Below are positions 31,969 through 40,789 of a stretch of DNA of 64,000 bases, piece after piece. A model generated the notes under the pieces. It was not told the DNA's origin. It saw nothing but the letters and a program-made list of their open reading frames with translations, and made no database searches. Position numbers and translations under genes: made by a program. How positions within the stretch are numbered: position 1 is the stretch's first letter; each line of letters opens with the position of its first letter. Source of the DNA: Proteus vulgaris (lineage in GTDB: Bacteria; Pseudomonadota; Gammaproteobacteria; Enterobacterales; Enterobacteriaceae); the NCBI RefSeq assembly GCF_016239305.1, contig NZ_JAEHOQ010000005.1, forward strand, positions 1-64,000, in the 5' to 3' direction.

Positions 31969-32735
31969 TTATATAATCCTCTTTCCCTATTTAATCGGTG
32001 TATTTCAGCTAAGACTTCATTCAGTTTTTCATCAGACACATTATATTCCGCTTTTAAACATCCTCTGTTCGCTTCCCAATTTCGCTCAACTGCGACTTTT
32101 AAATCCTGACTGTCATACTCTTTTCGACGTAATTTGATGTCATCGTCTAATTCTACCCAGCTCCTGTTTTTTCCACCGAAAGTTTCACTGCATTTTTGGT
32201 GTACGGATCTCGGGATAGCTACGGAAGCGACTTGATCGACCAATATATCTATTTGACTTTTTGAATATAGAGGATTTAATTTTTTATAGTACAGTCTAAC
32301 TGCAGCTTGTGAGGGAATATGGTCAACTTCATAAATCCCTCCTTTAGAGAGTTTTCTTAATTTTCCGTAATAGTCGACCTCTAAAAAATTCACGAGTCTT
32401 TTTTGAAAATAAACATAAATGGCGGGGACTTCCCCCCAAGGGTCGACAATAATAAAATCATTAAAATCGTCTTCTTCCAAGGGAAAGGTTTCGATCCAAC
32501 CTTCTTGTCGTTCTTCAGGAAAACCAGGAGGCGCATTCAGCGATTGTTCAGGAATAGGGTTCGGTAAGCGCCAAATTTCTTGAGGTTCAGGTAACGGAAG
32601 TGGGGGCGTCATATAGCCAAACTCACCACCGTCATGAATAAGTGTTTCTTGTTGCCCATTATCCAAACTAAACTTAACGGTATGAAAAGCATCACTGGTG
32701 TTTGAGGGGATATATTCTGCGGTATTCCTCACCAT
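31965..32735 (-). CDS. C-terminal fragment of the pyocin-S-type toxin with nuclease-like domain
   Basis: From the first ATG this frame gives 256 residues, but it is open upstream to about 32931 and encodes the second part of the pyocin-S domain before the ATG. The last 130 residues carry EVDHIPS and a downstream HQK, an arrangement seen in HNH-like toxin domains; the exact family is not recognised. No Shine-Dalgarno supports the ATG, so separate translation is doubtful. Confidence 0.65.
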   Translation of the reverse strand: MVRNTAEYIPSNTSDAFHTVKFSLDNGQQETLIHDGGEFGYMTPPLPLPEPQEIWRLPNPIPEQSLNAPPGFPEERQEGWIETFPLEEDDFNDFIIVDPWGEVPAIYVYFQKRLVNFLEVDYYGKLRKLSKGGIYEVDHIPSQAAVRLYYKKLNPLYSKSQIDILVDQVASVAIPRSVHQKCSETFGGKNRSWVELDDDIKLRRKEYDSQDLKVAVERNWEANRGCLKAEYNVSDEKLNEVLAEIHRLNRERGLYK

Positions 32736-32917
32736 GTCCCAATGAAATGATCCTTCTATATCAGGATCTAAAAATGTTGCTGTGCCATCTTCATGACGCT
32801 CGGCAAATCGGACTCTGACATGATTGAGTCCGCTGGCTTCATTGACAACATACCCAGCGACCTTAGTGGCATATCCTGTACTTTCATCATCAACAATCCG
32901 AAACCGAACGCCCGTGA

Positions 32918-33346
32918 TTACGGTGCTTTTTTATGAGCAAGCTGCCGTAAAGTGACTTCTTCCGTATAGTTTTGTCCTTTGACTGTCTGCGATGAGCGAG
33001 AAAACCCGCCGACTAAAAGGGGAGAATTTATCAATCTTCCAATGAACAGTTGGTCTTCATTCGGATCCCCAGCAGGCTCAGAGTGAAAAAGTAAGCCTAA
33101 AATTCCCCATCGGGAGGCAATCGCAACATCTTTAACGGCATCGAGGACACTTTGATAAGGCACAGGGGTAGGTTTAAAGATAGGTTTAGGTAATATGATG
33201 GATTTAGGCGACGCATAGGATAGTGAACGCGCTTCCATAAACAGTTTAGCCGGTGAGATAGAAACAGAAACAGGAGTTACTTGACCTCCTGCTGTTGTTT
33301 TTCCTTTATCTTCTTCTCTTCGTTTATGAATAAAATATTCCGCCAT
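32918..33346 (-). CDS. N-terminal fragment of the pyocin-S-type toxin
   Basis: This 142-residue frame contains the start of the pyocin-S domain (SRWGILGLLFHSEPAGDPNE at about 79-98, then QLFIGRLINSPLLVGGF). The ATG has AGGAAG eight bases upstream. It ends four codons after the A6 run (TAA at 32918-32920). Alone it would lack the toxin domain. Confidence 0.7.
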   Translation of the reverse strand: MAEYFIHKRREEDKGKTTAGGQVTPVSVSISPAKLFMEARSLSYASPKSIILPKPIFKPTPVPYQSVLDAVKDVAIASRWGILGLLFHSEPAGDPNEDQLFIGRLINSPLLVGGFSRSSQTVKGQNYTEEVTLRQLAHKKAP

Positions 33347-33795
33347 TCATTACTTCCTAAAATAATAGTATTAAGTGAAATAAGAATATCTTAACTAATT
33401 GTTTTTTAACGTTAGTTTATTTAAAAACAATAACTAGGTATATTTATCTATCATTAGTCACTTTAATCAGTTGCTTAGATAAATAATACCGCTCGTTCCC
33501 TATGTGTGGCATTAATGGTTTGCAGTATTCGTTATTTTTATCTGAAGATAGTGTTATCTTCTACTTCTAACATTAGATGAATAAACATTGTTTTAGCAAA
33601 TGACCTTCTGTTCAATATAAGCATTTCTAGATTATTCTTAATAAATTTTAAAATAAGTAAAATTACGAAAAATAATTATAATCATTTATAAAAAACAATA
33701 AGATAAAATTTGAATATTTAGAAATCGAGAAAAGAGAGAGTTCTTCTATCGTATTCCTATCACCCTAAATGGAATACGATAGAGAAGAAATGATA
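33347..33795. other. Intergenic region upstream of the bacteriocin gene
   Basis: This AT-rich 449-base gap holds the bacteriocin promoter region. I looked for a LexA box (CTG-N10-CAG), common before pyocins and colicins, and found none. At its far end a long inverted repeat follows the MFS gene. Confidence 0.5.
33741..33789 (-). terminator. Long inverted repeat after the MFS gene
   Basis: TCTATCGTATTCC (33745-33757) and GGAATACGATAGA (33771-33783) pair perfectly over 13 bp, with further pairing outside, around a 13-base loop seven bases after the MFS stop. The T tract on the minus strand is interrupted (CTCTCTCTTTTC). Confidence 0.55.
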
Positions 33796-34983
33796 TTAAG
33801 ATGAGCGACTATTGAGTGCTTCAACGCCTAGATTCCAACGTTCCATCGTTGATACTAAGAATAAGCCTGTCATGGCAACCAATAAAAAGGGTAGTGAAGA
33901 TGAAGAAATTTCTGACAATGCGCCAGCCAGCAAAGGTCCAGATAAATTACCAATTCCCCATAACATAGCCGCAGACGCATTAGCGACCATCAGATCATTA
34001 CCTGAGAAATATTGCCCTATTTGTACCAACGCAATGGTGTATATCGCACCCGCTGTTGCGCCCAGCACCAGTAATAAAGGCCAAATCAAAAATGTATGAG
34101 ACATCGTGATAGGTAATAATAAGCTTGCGAGCAGCGTTACCACACCACAAATTCGATATAACCGCGTTCTGTTCATATGGTCAGCAAGCCAGCCAAACGG
34201 CATTTGCATAATGGCGTCACCGGCTAAAATAGCGCTTATCATCATGGCTGCAATAGCTTCAGTATGTCCCATACTTAAACCATAAATAGGAAACATTGAA
34301 AGTACGGTACCATCAAAAAAAGCAAAAAATACAATGCCACCACAGATTGCTGGTGCAACTTTAACAAAGCGAATAATAGAAAAATTAGGCTCTTGCGTAT
34401 CTTTTGGTAATTTATCTCCTGTTTTCTGATCCATCATTAAAAACAGGACAATAGAGATAATATGAATAAAGACACTAATTAAAATAGGTGTCTTATCTGC
34501 GACGCCATAAAGCGCAATAATTGAAGGCCCTAATAACTGGCTAATTGTAAATACAGTGGTATATACCGCTAAAATCCGTCCACGTTTATTATCTGGTGAA
34601 AGCTCATTAATCCACGTCTCTCCTAAACAAATCATCACACCACTGGCAATACCAGTGATAAGTCGTAAAGGAAATAACAACTCTAGAGGTAAGCTTCCCA
34701 TTAAAGGTAATAAGCTTATTGCAGAAATAATGGTTGCTAAAAGCATAGCAAAGCGTTTACCAATCCATTGCACAATACGCCGAGCAAAAGGTGAAATAAC
34801 TAACATCCCAATAGCTGGCGCTGCGGAAATAAGCCCAATGATAGATTCACTAATACCCACTAAATTAAGGCGTAGTGCAACCATGGGAATAGTTAATCCG
34901 ATAACAATCCCGATAACGCCAATACTTACCGTGATAGTTGTTATCGCAAAAACTTCGGATTGGCGATAGTTTTGATATGACAT
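33796..34983 (-). CDS. MFS transporter, YcaD-like
   Basis: A 395-residue, twelve-helix major facilitator protein with an N-terminal half resembling E. coli YcaD and related efflux-type MFS proteins (GLTIPMVALRLNLVGISESIIGLISAAPAIGMLV, LITGIASGVMICLGETWINELSPDNKRGRILAVY). The conserved cytoplasmic loop after helix 2 is degenerate (RRIVQWIGKR). The substrate is unknown. It stands alone; the neighbours are the bacteriocin module and a TSUP permease. Confidence 0.8.
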   Translation of the reverse strand: MSYQNYRQSEVFAITTITVSIGVIGIVIGLTIPMVALRLNLVGISESIIGLISAAPAIGMLVISPFARRIVQWIGKRFAMLLATIISAISLLPLMGSLPLELLFPLRLITGIASGVMICLGETWINELSPDNKRGRILAVYTTVFTISQLLGPSIIALYGVADKTPILISVFIHIISIVLFLMMDQKTGDKLPKDTQEPNFSIIRFVKVAPAICGGIVFFAFFDGTVLSMFPIYGLSMGHTEAIAAMMISAILAGDAIMQMPFGWLADHMNRTRLYRICGVVTLLASLLLPITMSHTFLIWPLLLVLGATAGAIYTIALVQIGQYFSGNDLMVANASAAMLWGIGNLSGPLLAGALSEISSSSLPFLLVAMTGLFLVSTMERWNLGVEALNSRSS

Positions 34984-35183
34984 GTTTATTTGTTTCTGTG
35001 AATAACAGAAACCTCTGTAATAAAAGAAAGGGGGTTAAATAAAATATTGTTGTATTATAGGGGATAAGAAATAGATAAACATGCTTAAAAAGTAACATTA
35101 ATCAGAGAAAGATCTCCGTTTGACTCACGAAGATCTTTGTCTTTCACAATATTCTCACTCCACCGTCACTTATCCTACAACAC

Positions 35184-35930
35184 TTAAGAAAAATAACGGT
35201 AGATAAGCACAGTACCGGATGCCAATACAATGGTATAAATCACACTCATAAATCGTGCTTTTGACATACGTAATGTTAAATTTCGCCCTAACCACACGCC
35301 AGCAAACATAGCAGGCAAGAAAATAACCGCTAATTTAAGAATATCTAATTGCCAATAAATTCCTGCAAATAAGAAAATCACCACTCGCGTTAATGTACTA
35401 AAGCCAATCAATGTGGTTTGTGTGATGCGAAACTTATTTTTGTCTGCGATCCTACCTGATAAATAAATCGCATATAAAAAACCGCCACTACCAAACAATG
35501 CGCTAAAGACCCCACCAATTAACCCAAAAGGATAAACCAAGCGTTGAGAAAATTGGCTTTCTTGTTTTTTCCAAAACAGTGCATAGATTGCATAACAAGC
35601 AGCAAAAATACCTAAAAGAAGAGAGAGCAAATCAGGTCGTGTGGTTAATAAAATTGTCGCACCAACAAGACTACCAATAATAATAAGCGGGATAAGATAG
35701 CGTATCTCTTTAAAATCAGCCTGTTTACCATCTCTTAAGACATTCACTATGGCAGCACTTAAATCAATTAATGCCAATAAAGGTACTATCATTGAAAGAG
35801 GTAAATAAAGTGCTAATACGGGGCCTGCAATTAACGCGGAGCCAAACCCTGCCATACCGAAAATAACATAAGCAAAAAATAAGGTAAGTAGGCAAATAAA
35901 AAGATCAGACCAACTAAGTAAGTCCATCAT
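35184..35930 (-). CDS. TauE/SafE (TSUP) family permease
   Basis: A 248-residue TSUP membrane protein with about eight helices. Family repeats are visible as GMAGFGSALIAGPVLALYLP near the N terminus and GLIGGVFSALFGSGGFLYAIYL in the middle. Family members export or import sulfite, sulfoacetate and other small organic anions; the substrate here is unknown. It is divergent, 178 bases from an XRE-cupin regulator (36115), a common pairing in which the regulator controls the permease. Confidence 0.82.
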   Translation of the reverse strand: MMDLLSWSDLFICLLTLFFAYVIFGMAGFGSALIAGPVLALYLPLSMIVPLLALIDLSAAIVNVLRDGKQADFKEIRYLIPLIIIGSLVGATILLTTRPDLLSLLLGIFAACYAIYALFWKKQESQFSQRLVYPFGLIGGVFSALFGSGGFLYAIYLSGRIADKNKFRITQTTLIGFSTLTRVVIFLFAGIYWQLDILKLAVIFLPAMFAGVWLGRNLTLRMSKARFMSVIYTIVLASGTVLIYRYFS

Positions 35931-36114
35931 AATAAACCTTGAATAATTATCATTTAACGAAGGATATTAGCGTAATTATTAAAAATCGAACAGTGATCGT
36001 AAGACGATTCACAAAATACAGCAGAAACAGGATCTCATTTTTCCGAATACGGTTAATTAGTGTTATTATCTAATCGGAATGACACTTTTAAACTAACGAT
36101 ATTTTGAATTGGCA

Positions 36115-36693
36115 ATGAACCCACAACCTCCTAAAAAAACAAATGAATACCTTGGTAATAAAGTCAAACAATTAAGGCAATCTCGAAACTTGTCACTTAA
36201 TGAGTTATCAAGAAAATCGGGAATATCCAAGGCTGCATTGTCAAAATTAGAATCCGGTGATTCTAATCCTAGAATCGATACCTTAGAGGCTATCGCGATA
36301 GCCCTTGGCTTTCCTTTGGGAGATTTATTTAGTTTTACACGCGAAGAGTACCCTCGCTTAGAACGACATAAACCTATCGTTGGTGATTATGCCCAAGAAT
36401 TTAAATTCCGTATTGGTATCGGCAATATTACTGAGATTTGGCATATTGAGATGAAGCATGGGGCAATTATTAATAGCCCTGCTCACGCTGATGGTACGCA
36501 AGAACACATCATGGTCTATTCTGGTAAATTAATGATGCGTTTTGATAACGACGAAACTGTCTTATTAGAAACAGGTGATTTTTACGCTTTTCATGGCAAT
36601 GCTCCCCACTCTTATATCTGTGTGGAAGGACATTTACGCGCTTCTGTGATTATGTCTAGCCCAAATCAACAGCATTACCACCATCGTCCTTAA
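36115..36693 (+). CDS. XRE-cupin transcriptional regulator
   Basis: A 192-residue regulator with an N-terminal XRE helix-turn-helix (VKQLRQSRNLSLNELSRKSGISKAALSKLESGDSNP, about 15-50) and a C-terminal cupin_2 domain (HADGTQEHIMVYSGKLMMRF, then LETGDFYAFHGNAPHSYICVEG). Such proteins sense a small ligand in the cupin and repress nearby transport or catabolic genes. The ATG at 36115 is chosen over a TTG at 36109. It is divergent from the TSUP permease, its likely target. A convergent hairpin separates it from ilvN. Confidence 0.85.
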   Translation: MNPQPPKKTNEYLGNKVKQLRQSRNLSLNELSRKSGISKAALSKLESGDSNPRIDTLEAIAIALGFPLGDLFSFTREEYPRLERHKPIVGDYAQEFKFRIGIGNITEIWHIEMKHGAIINSPAHADGTQEHIMVYSGKLMMRFDNDETVLLETGDFYAFHGNAPHSYICVEGHLRASVIMSSPNQQHYHHRP

Positions 36694-36700
36694 GCACTAT

Positions 36701-36735
36701 ATTGGCTCCCTCTTAATGATTAAAGAGAGAGCCAA
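36701..36735. terminator. Convergent terminator-like hairpin
   Basis: ATTGGCTCCCTCTT (36701-36714) pairs with AAGAGAGAGCCAAT (36722-36735) with one mismatch, between the converging XRE-cupin gene and ilvN. No T tract is seen. Confidence 0.5.
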
Positions 36736-36741
36736 TCTGCA

Positions 36742-37026
36742 TTAATTTAAATAACTTTCCATTTGTTCAAAAACACGTAAATCATCACTAAATCTGACTT
36801 CTTTTACGTCTTCAAGCTTTTCGACCTGACTGACCATCTGCATTAGACGATCATCTTTTTGTACTAATAGCCAAATCCGGCTTTTATCGCTATTTTTCAT
36901 CGGTAAACACAAAATGCCATCGACGTTAAATGCGCGACGGGCAAATAGACCACAAATATGGGTCATAACACCGGGATGGTTGCGAACAATCAATTCCAGC
37001 GCGATAGGTTGTGATTGGTTTGACAT
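36742..37026 (-). CDS. ilvN: Acetolactate synthase I regulatory subunit IlvN
   Basis: The small subunit gives AHAS I its valine sensitivity and full activity. The 94 residues (E. coli 96) form one ACT domain: [30 protein letters not shown] and [31 protein letters not shown]. It is three bases after ilvB. Confidence 0.96.
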   Translation of the reverse strand: MSNQSQPIALELIVRNHPGVMTHICGLFARRAFNVDGILCLPMKNSDKSRIWLLVQKDDRLMQMVSQVEKLEDVKEVRFSDDLRVFEQMESYLN

Positions 37027-37029
37027 AAA

Positions 37030-38727
37030 TTAAGCTCCTATCATCTCAATATTTGCAGCCCCAGGTGGAACCATTGGAAATACTTTTTCATGGATATCAA
37101 TCATAACGTGAATTAAGCAAGGGCCTGGTTTTTCAATAGCAGCTTGCAATGCACTGGCGGGATCTGCTTCTTGATTTAAGTCACAGGTATCTAAACCAAA
37201 ACCTTGTGCAATACGGATAAAATCTGTTTGATAAGGGTAAGCTGCAGCATAAATGCGCTCTTCAAAAAACAGCGTTTGTTGTTGATGCACTAAACCCAGC
37301 GCCTGATTATTAATCAAAATAATTTTGATATCTAATTGGTGTTCAGCAGCGGTGGCAAGCTCTTGAATATTCATCATAATACTGCCATCCCCCGAAAAGC
37401 AGAGAATTTTCTTATCTGGCTCAGCTAACGCGGCACCAATTGCAGCAGGTAAACCAAACCCCATCGTGCCTAATCCACCTGAAGTTAACCATTGTCGAGG
37501 TCGATTTAACGGATACGCTTGCGCTACCCACATCTGGTGTTGTCCTACGTCAGTCGTAATAATCGCATCATCATCTACGCAGCTTGAGGCAGCCAATACA
37601 ATACCGTAACCACTCAGAATATTTTCAGAGTTTTTCATCTCCAATGGATATTCTTGTTTTAGTGTCGTAACACGTTCTATCCATTCATTACGTTTATTGG
37701 TATTAATCAATGGTAATAACAGTGATAATACGGATTTCGCATCGGCGTGGATCGCAATATCAGGGCGTTTGATCTTACTAATTTCAGCGCGATCGATATC
37801 AACATGAATAATTTTAGCATTAGGGCAAAACTTCTCGGCTTTACCGATGGCACGATCGTCAAATCTAGCCCCTAATACAATCAACAGATCCGCTTCTTCC
37901 AAAATAAAATTGGTACTACGAGTTGCATGCATACCCAACATCCCCAAATACAATGGATGTGAAGGTGGCATTAATCCTAATCCCATTAATGTCATGGTTG
38001 TAGGTAGGTTACTTTTTTCTGCTAATTCAATTGCCTCTTTACATGCCTCAGAGCTAATAATCCCCCCACCTAAATATAAAACGGGGTTTTTAGCCTGATT
38101 AATCATTTGCGCCGCTTGTATCACTAAATCAGTATTAAATGCGGGAACAGGATCTTTTTGTGGAATAGGCGGTAACGCTTCTAATGTAATTTTGGCTTGC
38201 TGAACATCTTTTGGCACGTCAACCCAAACTGGTCCCGGTCTTCCTGACATTGCTAAACGAAATGCATCACAAATGATGTCAGGTAAATCCGCAATATCGC
38301 GTACTAAATAGTTATGTTTAGTAATGGGAATAGACATGCCATAAGTATCAACTTCTTGGAAAGCATCGGTTCCGATCATGGCTGAAGAGACTTGGCCTGT
38401 AATACAAACCAAAGGAATAGAGTCCAGTTTAGCATCTGCAATCGCTGTCACTAAATTTGTCGCACCTGGGCCACTTGAGGCAATACACACAGCAGGTTTA
38501 CCATTTGCTCTTGCAATACCTTGTGCAATAAAACCCGCACCTTGCTCATGGCGAGTTAAAATATGTCGAATAGATTTACTTTGGCTCAATGCATCATACA
38601 AAGGAAGCGCAGCCCCACCGGGAATACCTGCAACTGTCGTAATGCCTTGTCGTTCCAGTAAATAAACGATTAATTGTGCGCCAGTAAACGTTCTACTTGT
38701 TGTGGCGTTTTCTTGTTGATCACCCAT
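37030..38727 (-). CDS. ilvB: Acetolactate synthase I catalytic subunit IlvB
   Basis: The ThDP-dependent enzyme makes acetolactate or acetohydroxybutyrate in valine, leucine and isoleucine synthesis. The 565 residues (E. coli 562) include the ThDP glutamate region RHEQGAGFIAQGIARA, a glutamine-containing FAD-type segment and the ThDP-magnesium motif FSGDGSIMMNIQELATAAEHQLDIKIILINN. Transcription is preceded by the ivbL leader and attenuator. Confidence 0.98.
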   Translation of the reverse strand: MGDQQENATTSRTFTGAQLIVYLLERQGITTVAGIPGGAALPLYDALSQSKSIRHILTRHEQGAGFIAQGIARANGKPAVCIASSGPGATNLVTAIADAKLDSIPLVCITGQVSSAMIGTDAFQEVDTYGMSIPITKHNYLVRDIADLPDIICDAFRLAMSGRPGPVWVDVPKDVQQAKITLEALPPIPQKDPVPAFNTDLVIQAAQMINQAKNPVLYLGGGIISSEACKEAIELAEKSNLPTTMTLMGLGLMPPSHPLYLGMLGMHATRSTNFILEEADLLIVLGARFDDRAIGKAEKFCPNAKIIHVDIDRAEISKIKRPDIAIHADAKSVLSLLLPLINTNKRNEWIERVTTLKQEYPLEMKNSENILSGYGIVLAASSCVDDDAIITTDVGQHQMWVAQAYPLNRPRQWLTSGGLGTMGFGLPAAIGAALAEPDKKILCFSGDGSIMMNIQELATAAEHQLDIKIILINNQALGLVHQQQTLFFEERIYAAAYPYQTDFIRIAQGFGLDTCDLNQEADPASALQAAIEKPGPCLIHVMIDIHEKVFPMVPPGAANIEMIGA

Positions 38728-38771
38728 TTTTATCTGTCCTTTGTTCTAAGCCGGACTTGATGGGCAGGTAG

Positions 38772-38812
38772 AAAAGAAAAACCCCGCCCGGTTAGTGCGC
38801 CGGCGGGGTTTC
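38772..38812 (-). terminator. Attenuator terminator of ilvBN
   Basis: On the minus strand AACCCCGCC and GGGCGGGGTT form a GC-rich stem followed by TTTCTTTTC. It lies 24 bases after the ivbL stop and 45 before ilvB, the classical place for an amino-acid attenuator. Confidence 0.9.
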
Positions 38813-38835
38813 GAAACTGTGTTGATTCGGACCCG

Positions 38836-38934
38836 TTACGGCGCTTTGCCGACGACCACCACCACACGCACGACAACCACAGCCGCAATGTGCGCTGTTA
38901 GTCGTAGGCTTTGTAGTAGAGTAGTGATGATCAT
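38836..38934 (-). CDS. ivbL: ilvB operon leader peptide IvbL
   Basis: A 32-residue ORF too short for usual gene finding. It begins MIITTLLQSLRLTAH and ends AAVVVVRVVVVVGKAP: nine valines and four leucines. The E. coli IvbL peptide has the same plan (valine runs around a single Arg, ending VGNAP). Ribosome stalling at Val or Leu codons when the tRNAs are uncharged should prevent the terminator at 38772-38812 and allow ilvBN expression. Confidence 0.93.
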   Translation of the reverse strand: MIITTLLQSLRLTAHIAAVVVVRVVVVVGKAP

Positions 38935-39176
38935 GGGTTACCTATCAATTAATTTAATGATGTGTTTACGTATTATCTGTATTTAAAAAAACATAACTTC
39001 TACAAATTAACAACCTTTTTTTTCGGTTTATTTTTTATCACCATTAAAAACGAGAGCTAGATCACTTCTAATGAAAATAAAAAAATAATGACGATAACAG
39101 CATAAAAAACCAGATTAACCTCACATTACAGAATAACCAAAAATCCTTTTATCTGCGTAAACACACCAACTCAATT

Positions 39177-40688
39177 TTATAAAAACGCAACTTGAACCAA
39201 GAGTAATGTTGCCGAAAGTACAAACATAAATACCACCATAGGCATAATAAATTTAAGCCATTTGTTATAGGAGATATCTAACATTTGCAAGGTTGCTAAC
39301 ACCAGTCCGGTAGGGGCTAAGAACAACATAATATATTGCCCCCAGTTATATGCAGATACCACCATATAACGAGGAACACCGACTGCATCCGCTAATGGCG
39401 CCATAATTGGCATCGCTAAAACCGCAAGCCCTGAAGAGGAAGGAACGATAAAACCTAAGCAAATAAAAACCATGAGCTGTGCCAATAAGAATAAGCTTGG
39501 CGGCATTCCTGCAACCATATGAGACATAAACTCAAGGATAGTATCGGCAATTTTACCTTGTTCCATCACAAGGTTAACACCACGCGCTAAACCAATAATT
39601 AATGAAACGCCTACTAATTCAGATGCCCCATGAATAAATCCATCAATAGCCGTTTTTTCTTTTAATCCAGAAAGGAAAATAATGACGATGGCAATGGCTA
39701 AAAAGAGAGCGGCCATTTGTGGAAACCACCAGCCCATATCCATGACGCCCCAAACCATAATAGGAAAAGCGGCAACAAATAAGCAGAGGATCACTTTACG
39801 ACGCCATGAAAATTCTAATATTTCATTAGGATCGTAATTACTTAAAAAGCGCTGTTTAAAACTTTCGGCATTTTCATAGTTATAAGAAAAAGCAGGATTT
39901 TTTTTGATTTTTTTACAATACCAGTATAAATAAACCAAAACGCCAATCGTACCTATAACCAAACCAATAGTACGAAAGCCAATCCCTTCAATAAAACTTA
40001 TTCCTGATGCATTTGAGGCTATCACCACAGAGAATGGATTAACTGTTGAAAATCCAGCCCCCATTGAAGAGGCAAGGAAAATGGCCCCAACACACACAAT
40101 AGCGTCATATCCCAATATTAAGAATATAGGCACTAATATGGGGTAGAAAGCTACGGCTTCTTCTTCAATCCCACAACTTGTCCCGCCTATGGATAATATA
40201 ATCGTGACACCAAACACCACTAAAAACTCTTTACCTTTGGTTCGATTTGCCAGTGCTGTTAAGCCCGCATTGAATGCACCAGTTTTATTAACAACCCCGA
40301 TAAGCCCCCCCAAGACAAGAATGAAAACAATAACATCAGCCCCCTCTATCGTTCCTTTCACCATACTTTCAGTAATATCCATTATCCCTTTGGGTTGTTG
40401 TGCTACACGTTCATAGGTTCCAGGTATCGCTATCGGTTTTTTAATTGTTCCATCAGTAAATTTATTAATCTCAATAGAGACATTTAAGTCATCTAATGTG
40501 GCTTGAGTTGCAGGTAATAATTCATGAGAACCGTCTATTTTTGCAACCACTAATGATGGCTCTGCTGAGTTATAACTTAATCGTTGATATTCGCCTGCTG
40601 GAATAATCCATGTTAAGCCAACCACAATTACTGTAATTGCAAATAAAATAGTAAATGCGGTCGGAAACGCAAACTTTTTAAGTTTCAT
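39177..40688 (-). CDS. YfcC family permease (DcuC superfamily)
   Basis: A 503-residue, roughly 12-13-helix inner-membrane permease of the YfcC family. Members near arginine deiminase genes move arginine, ornithine or citrulline; others carry C4-dicarboxylates. Conserved pieces are LTWIIPAGEYQRL at the first periplasmic loop, GTSCGIEEEAVAFYPILVPI and PSSSGLAVLAMPIMAPLADAVGVPR. It follows the carbamate kinase gene after 101 bases, on the same strand, suggesting a citrulline or ornithine transporter for that pathway. Confidence 0.83.
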   Translation of the reverse strand: MKLKKFAFPTAFTILFAITVIVVGLTWIIPAGEYQRLSYNSAEPSLVVAKIDGSHELLPATQATLDDLNVSIEINKFTDGTIKKPIAIPGTYERVAQQPKGIMDITESMVKGTIEGADVIVFILVLGGLIGVVNKTGAFNAGLTALANRTKGKEFLVVFGVTIILSIGGTSCGIEEEAVAFYPILVPIFLILGYDAIVCVGAIFLASSMGAGFSTVNPFSVVIASNASGISFIEGIGFRTIGLVIGTIGVLVYLYWYCKKIKKNPAFSYNYENAESFKQRFLSNYDPNEILEFSWRRKVILCLFVAAFPIMVWGVMDMGWWFPQMAALFLAIAIVIIFLSGLKEKTAIDGFIHGASELVGVSLIIGLARGVNLVMEQGKIADTILEFMSHMVAGMPPSLFLLAQLMVFICLGFIVPSSSGLAVLAMPIMAPLADAVGVPRYMVVSAYNWGQYIMLFLAPTGLVLATLQMLDISYNKWLKFIMPMVVFMFVLSATLLLVQVAFL

Positions 40689-40789
40689 AGCGTCCTCGAC
40701 TTAAATAAGAGGTAACGACTGCCAGTAGAAATAATGTCTAACTGGCAGTATTTATTTTTAGAATTAAATTTAGAATAATAAAAATAATA

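Larger units (their letters stand above)
31965..33346 (-). pseudogene. Pyocin-S-type bacteriocin/effector, frameshifted
   Basis: Two frames (32918-33346 and 31965-32735) are parts of one gene. Translated upstream of its ATG, the second frame continues without stops to a run of six A on the coding strand (T6 at 32927-32932), where the first frame ends after LAHKKAP. One extra A would join them into about 460 residues, reading HKKSTVITGVRFRIVDDEST at the junction. Across the join runs the S-type pyocin domain (WGILGLLFHSEPAGDPNEDQ, then [20 protein letters not shown]); the C terminus is a putative nuclease with [10 protein letters not shown] and [17 protein letters not shown]. There is no PAAR, signal peptide or receptor domain. 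A real mutation, a sequencing error and programmed slippage are all possible. Confidence 0.8.

Noticed and set aside
32927-32932. Programmed -1 frameshift at the A6 run as the main explanation for the split toxin
   Set aside because: The run in the coding frame is T-AAA-AAA-GCA, which is not phased as the classic slippery heptamer, and no clear stimulatory pseudoknot was found. A plain one-base deletion is simpler; slippage remains only an option.
33347-33795. LexA (SOS) box before the bacteriocin gene
   Set aside because: No CTG-N10-CAG type sequence was found on either strand.
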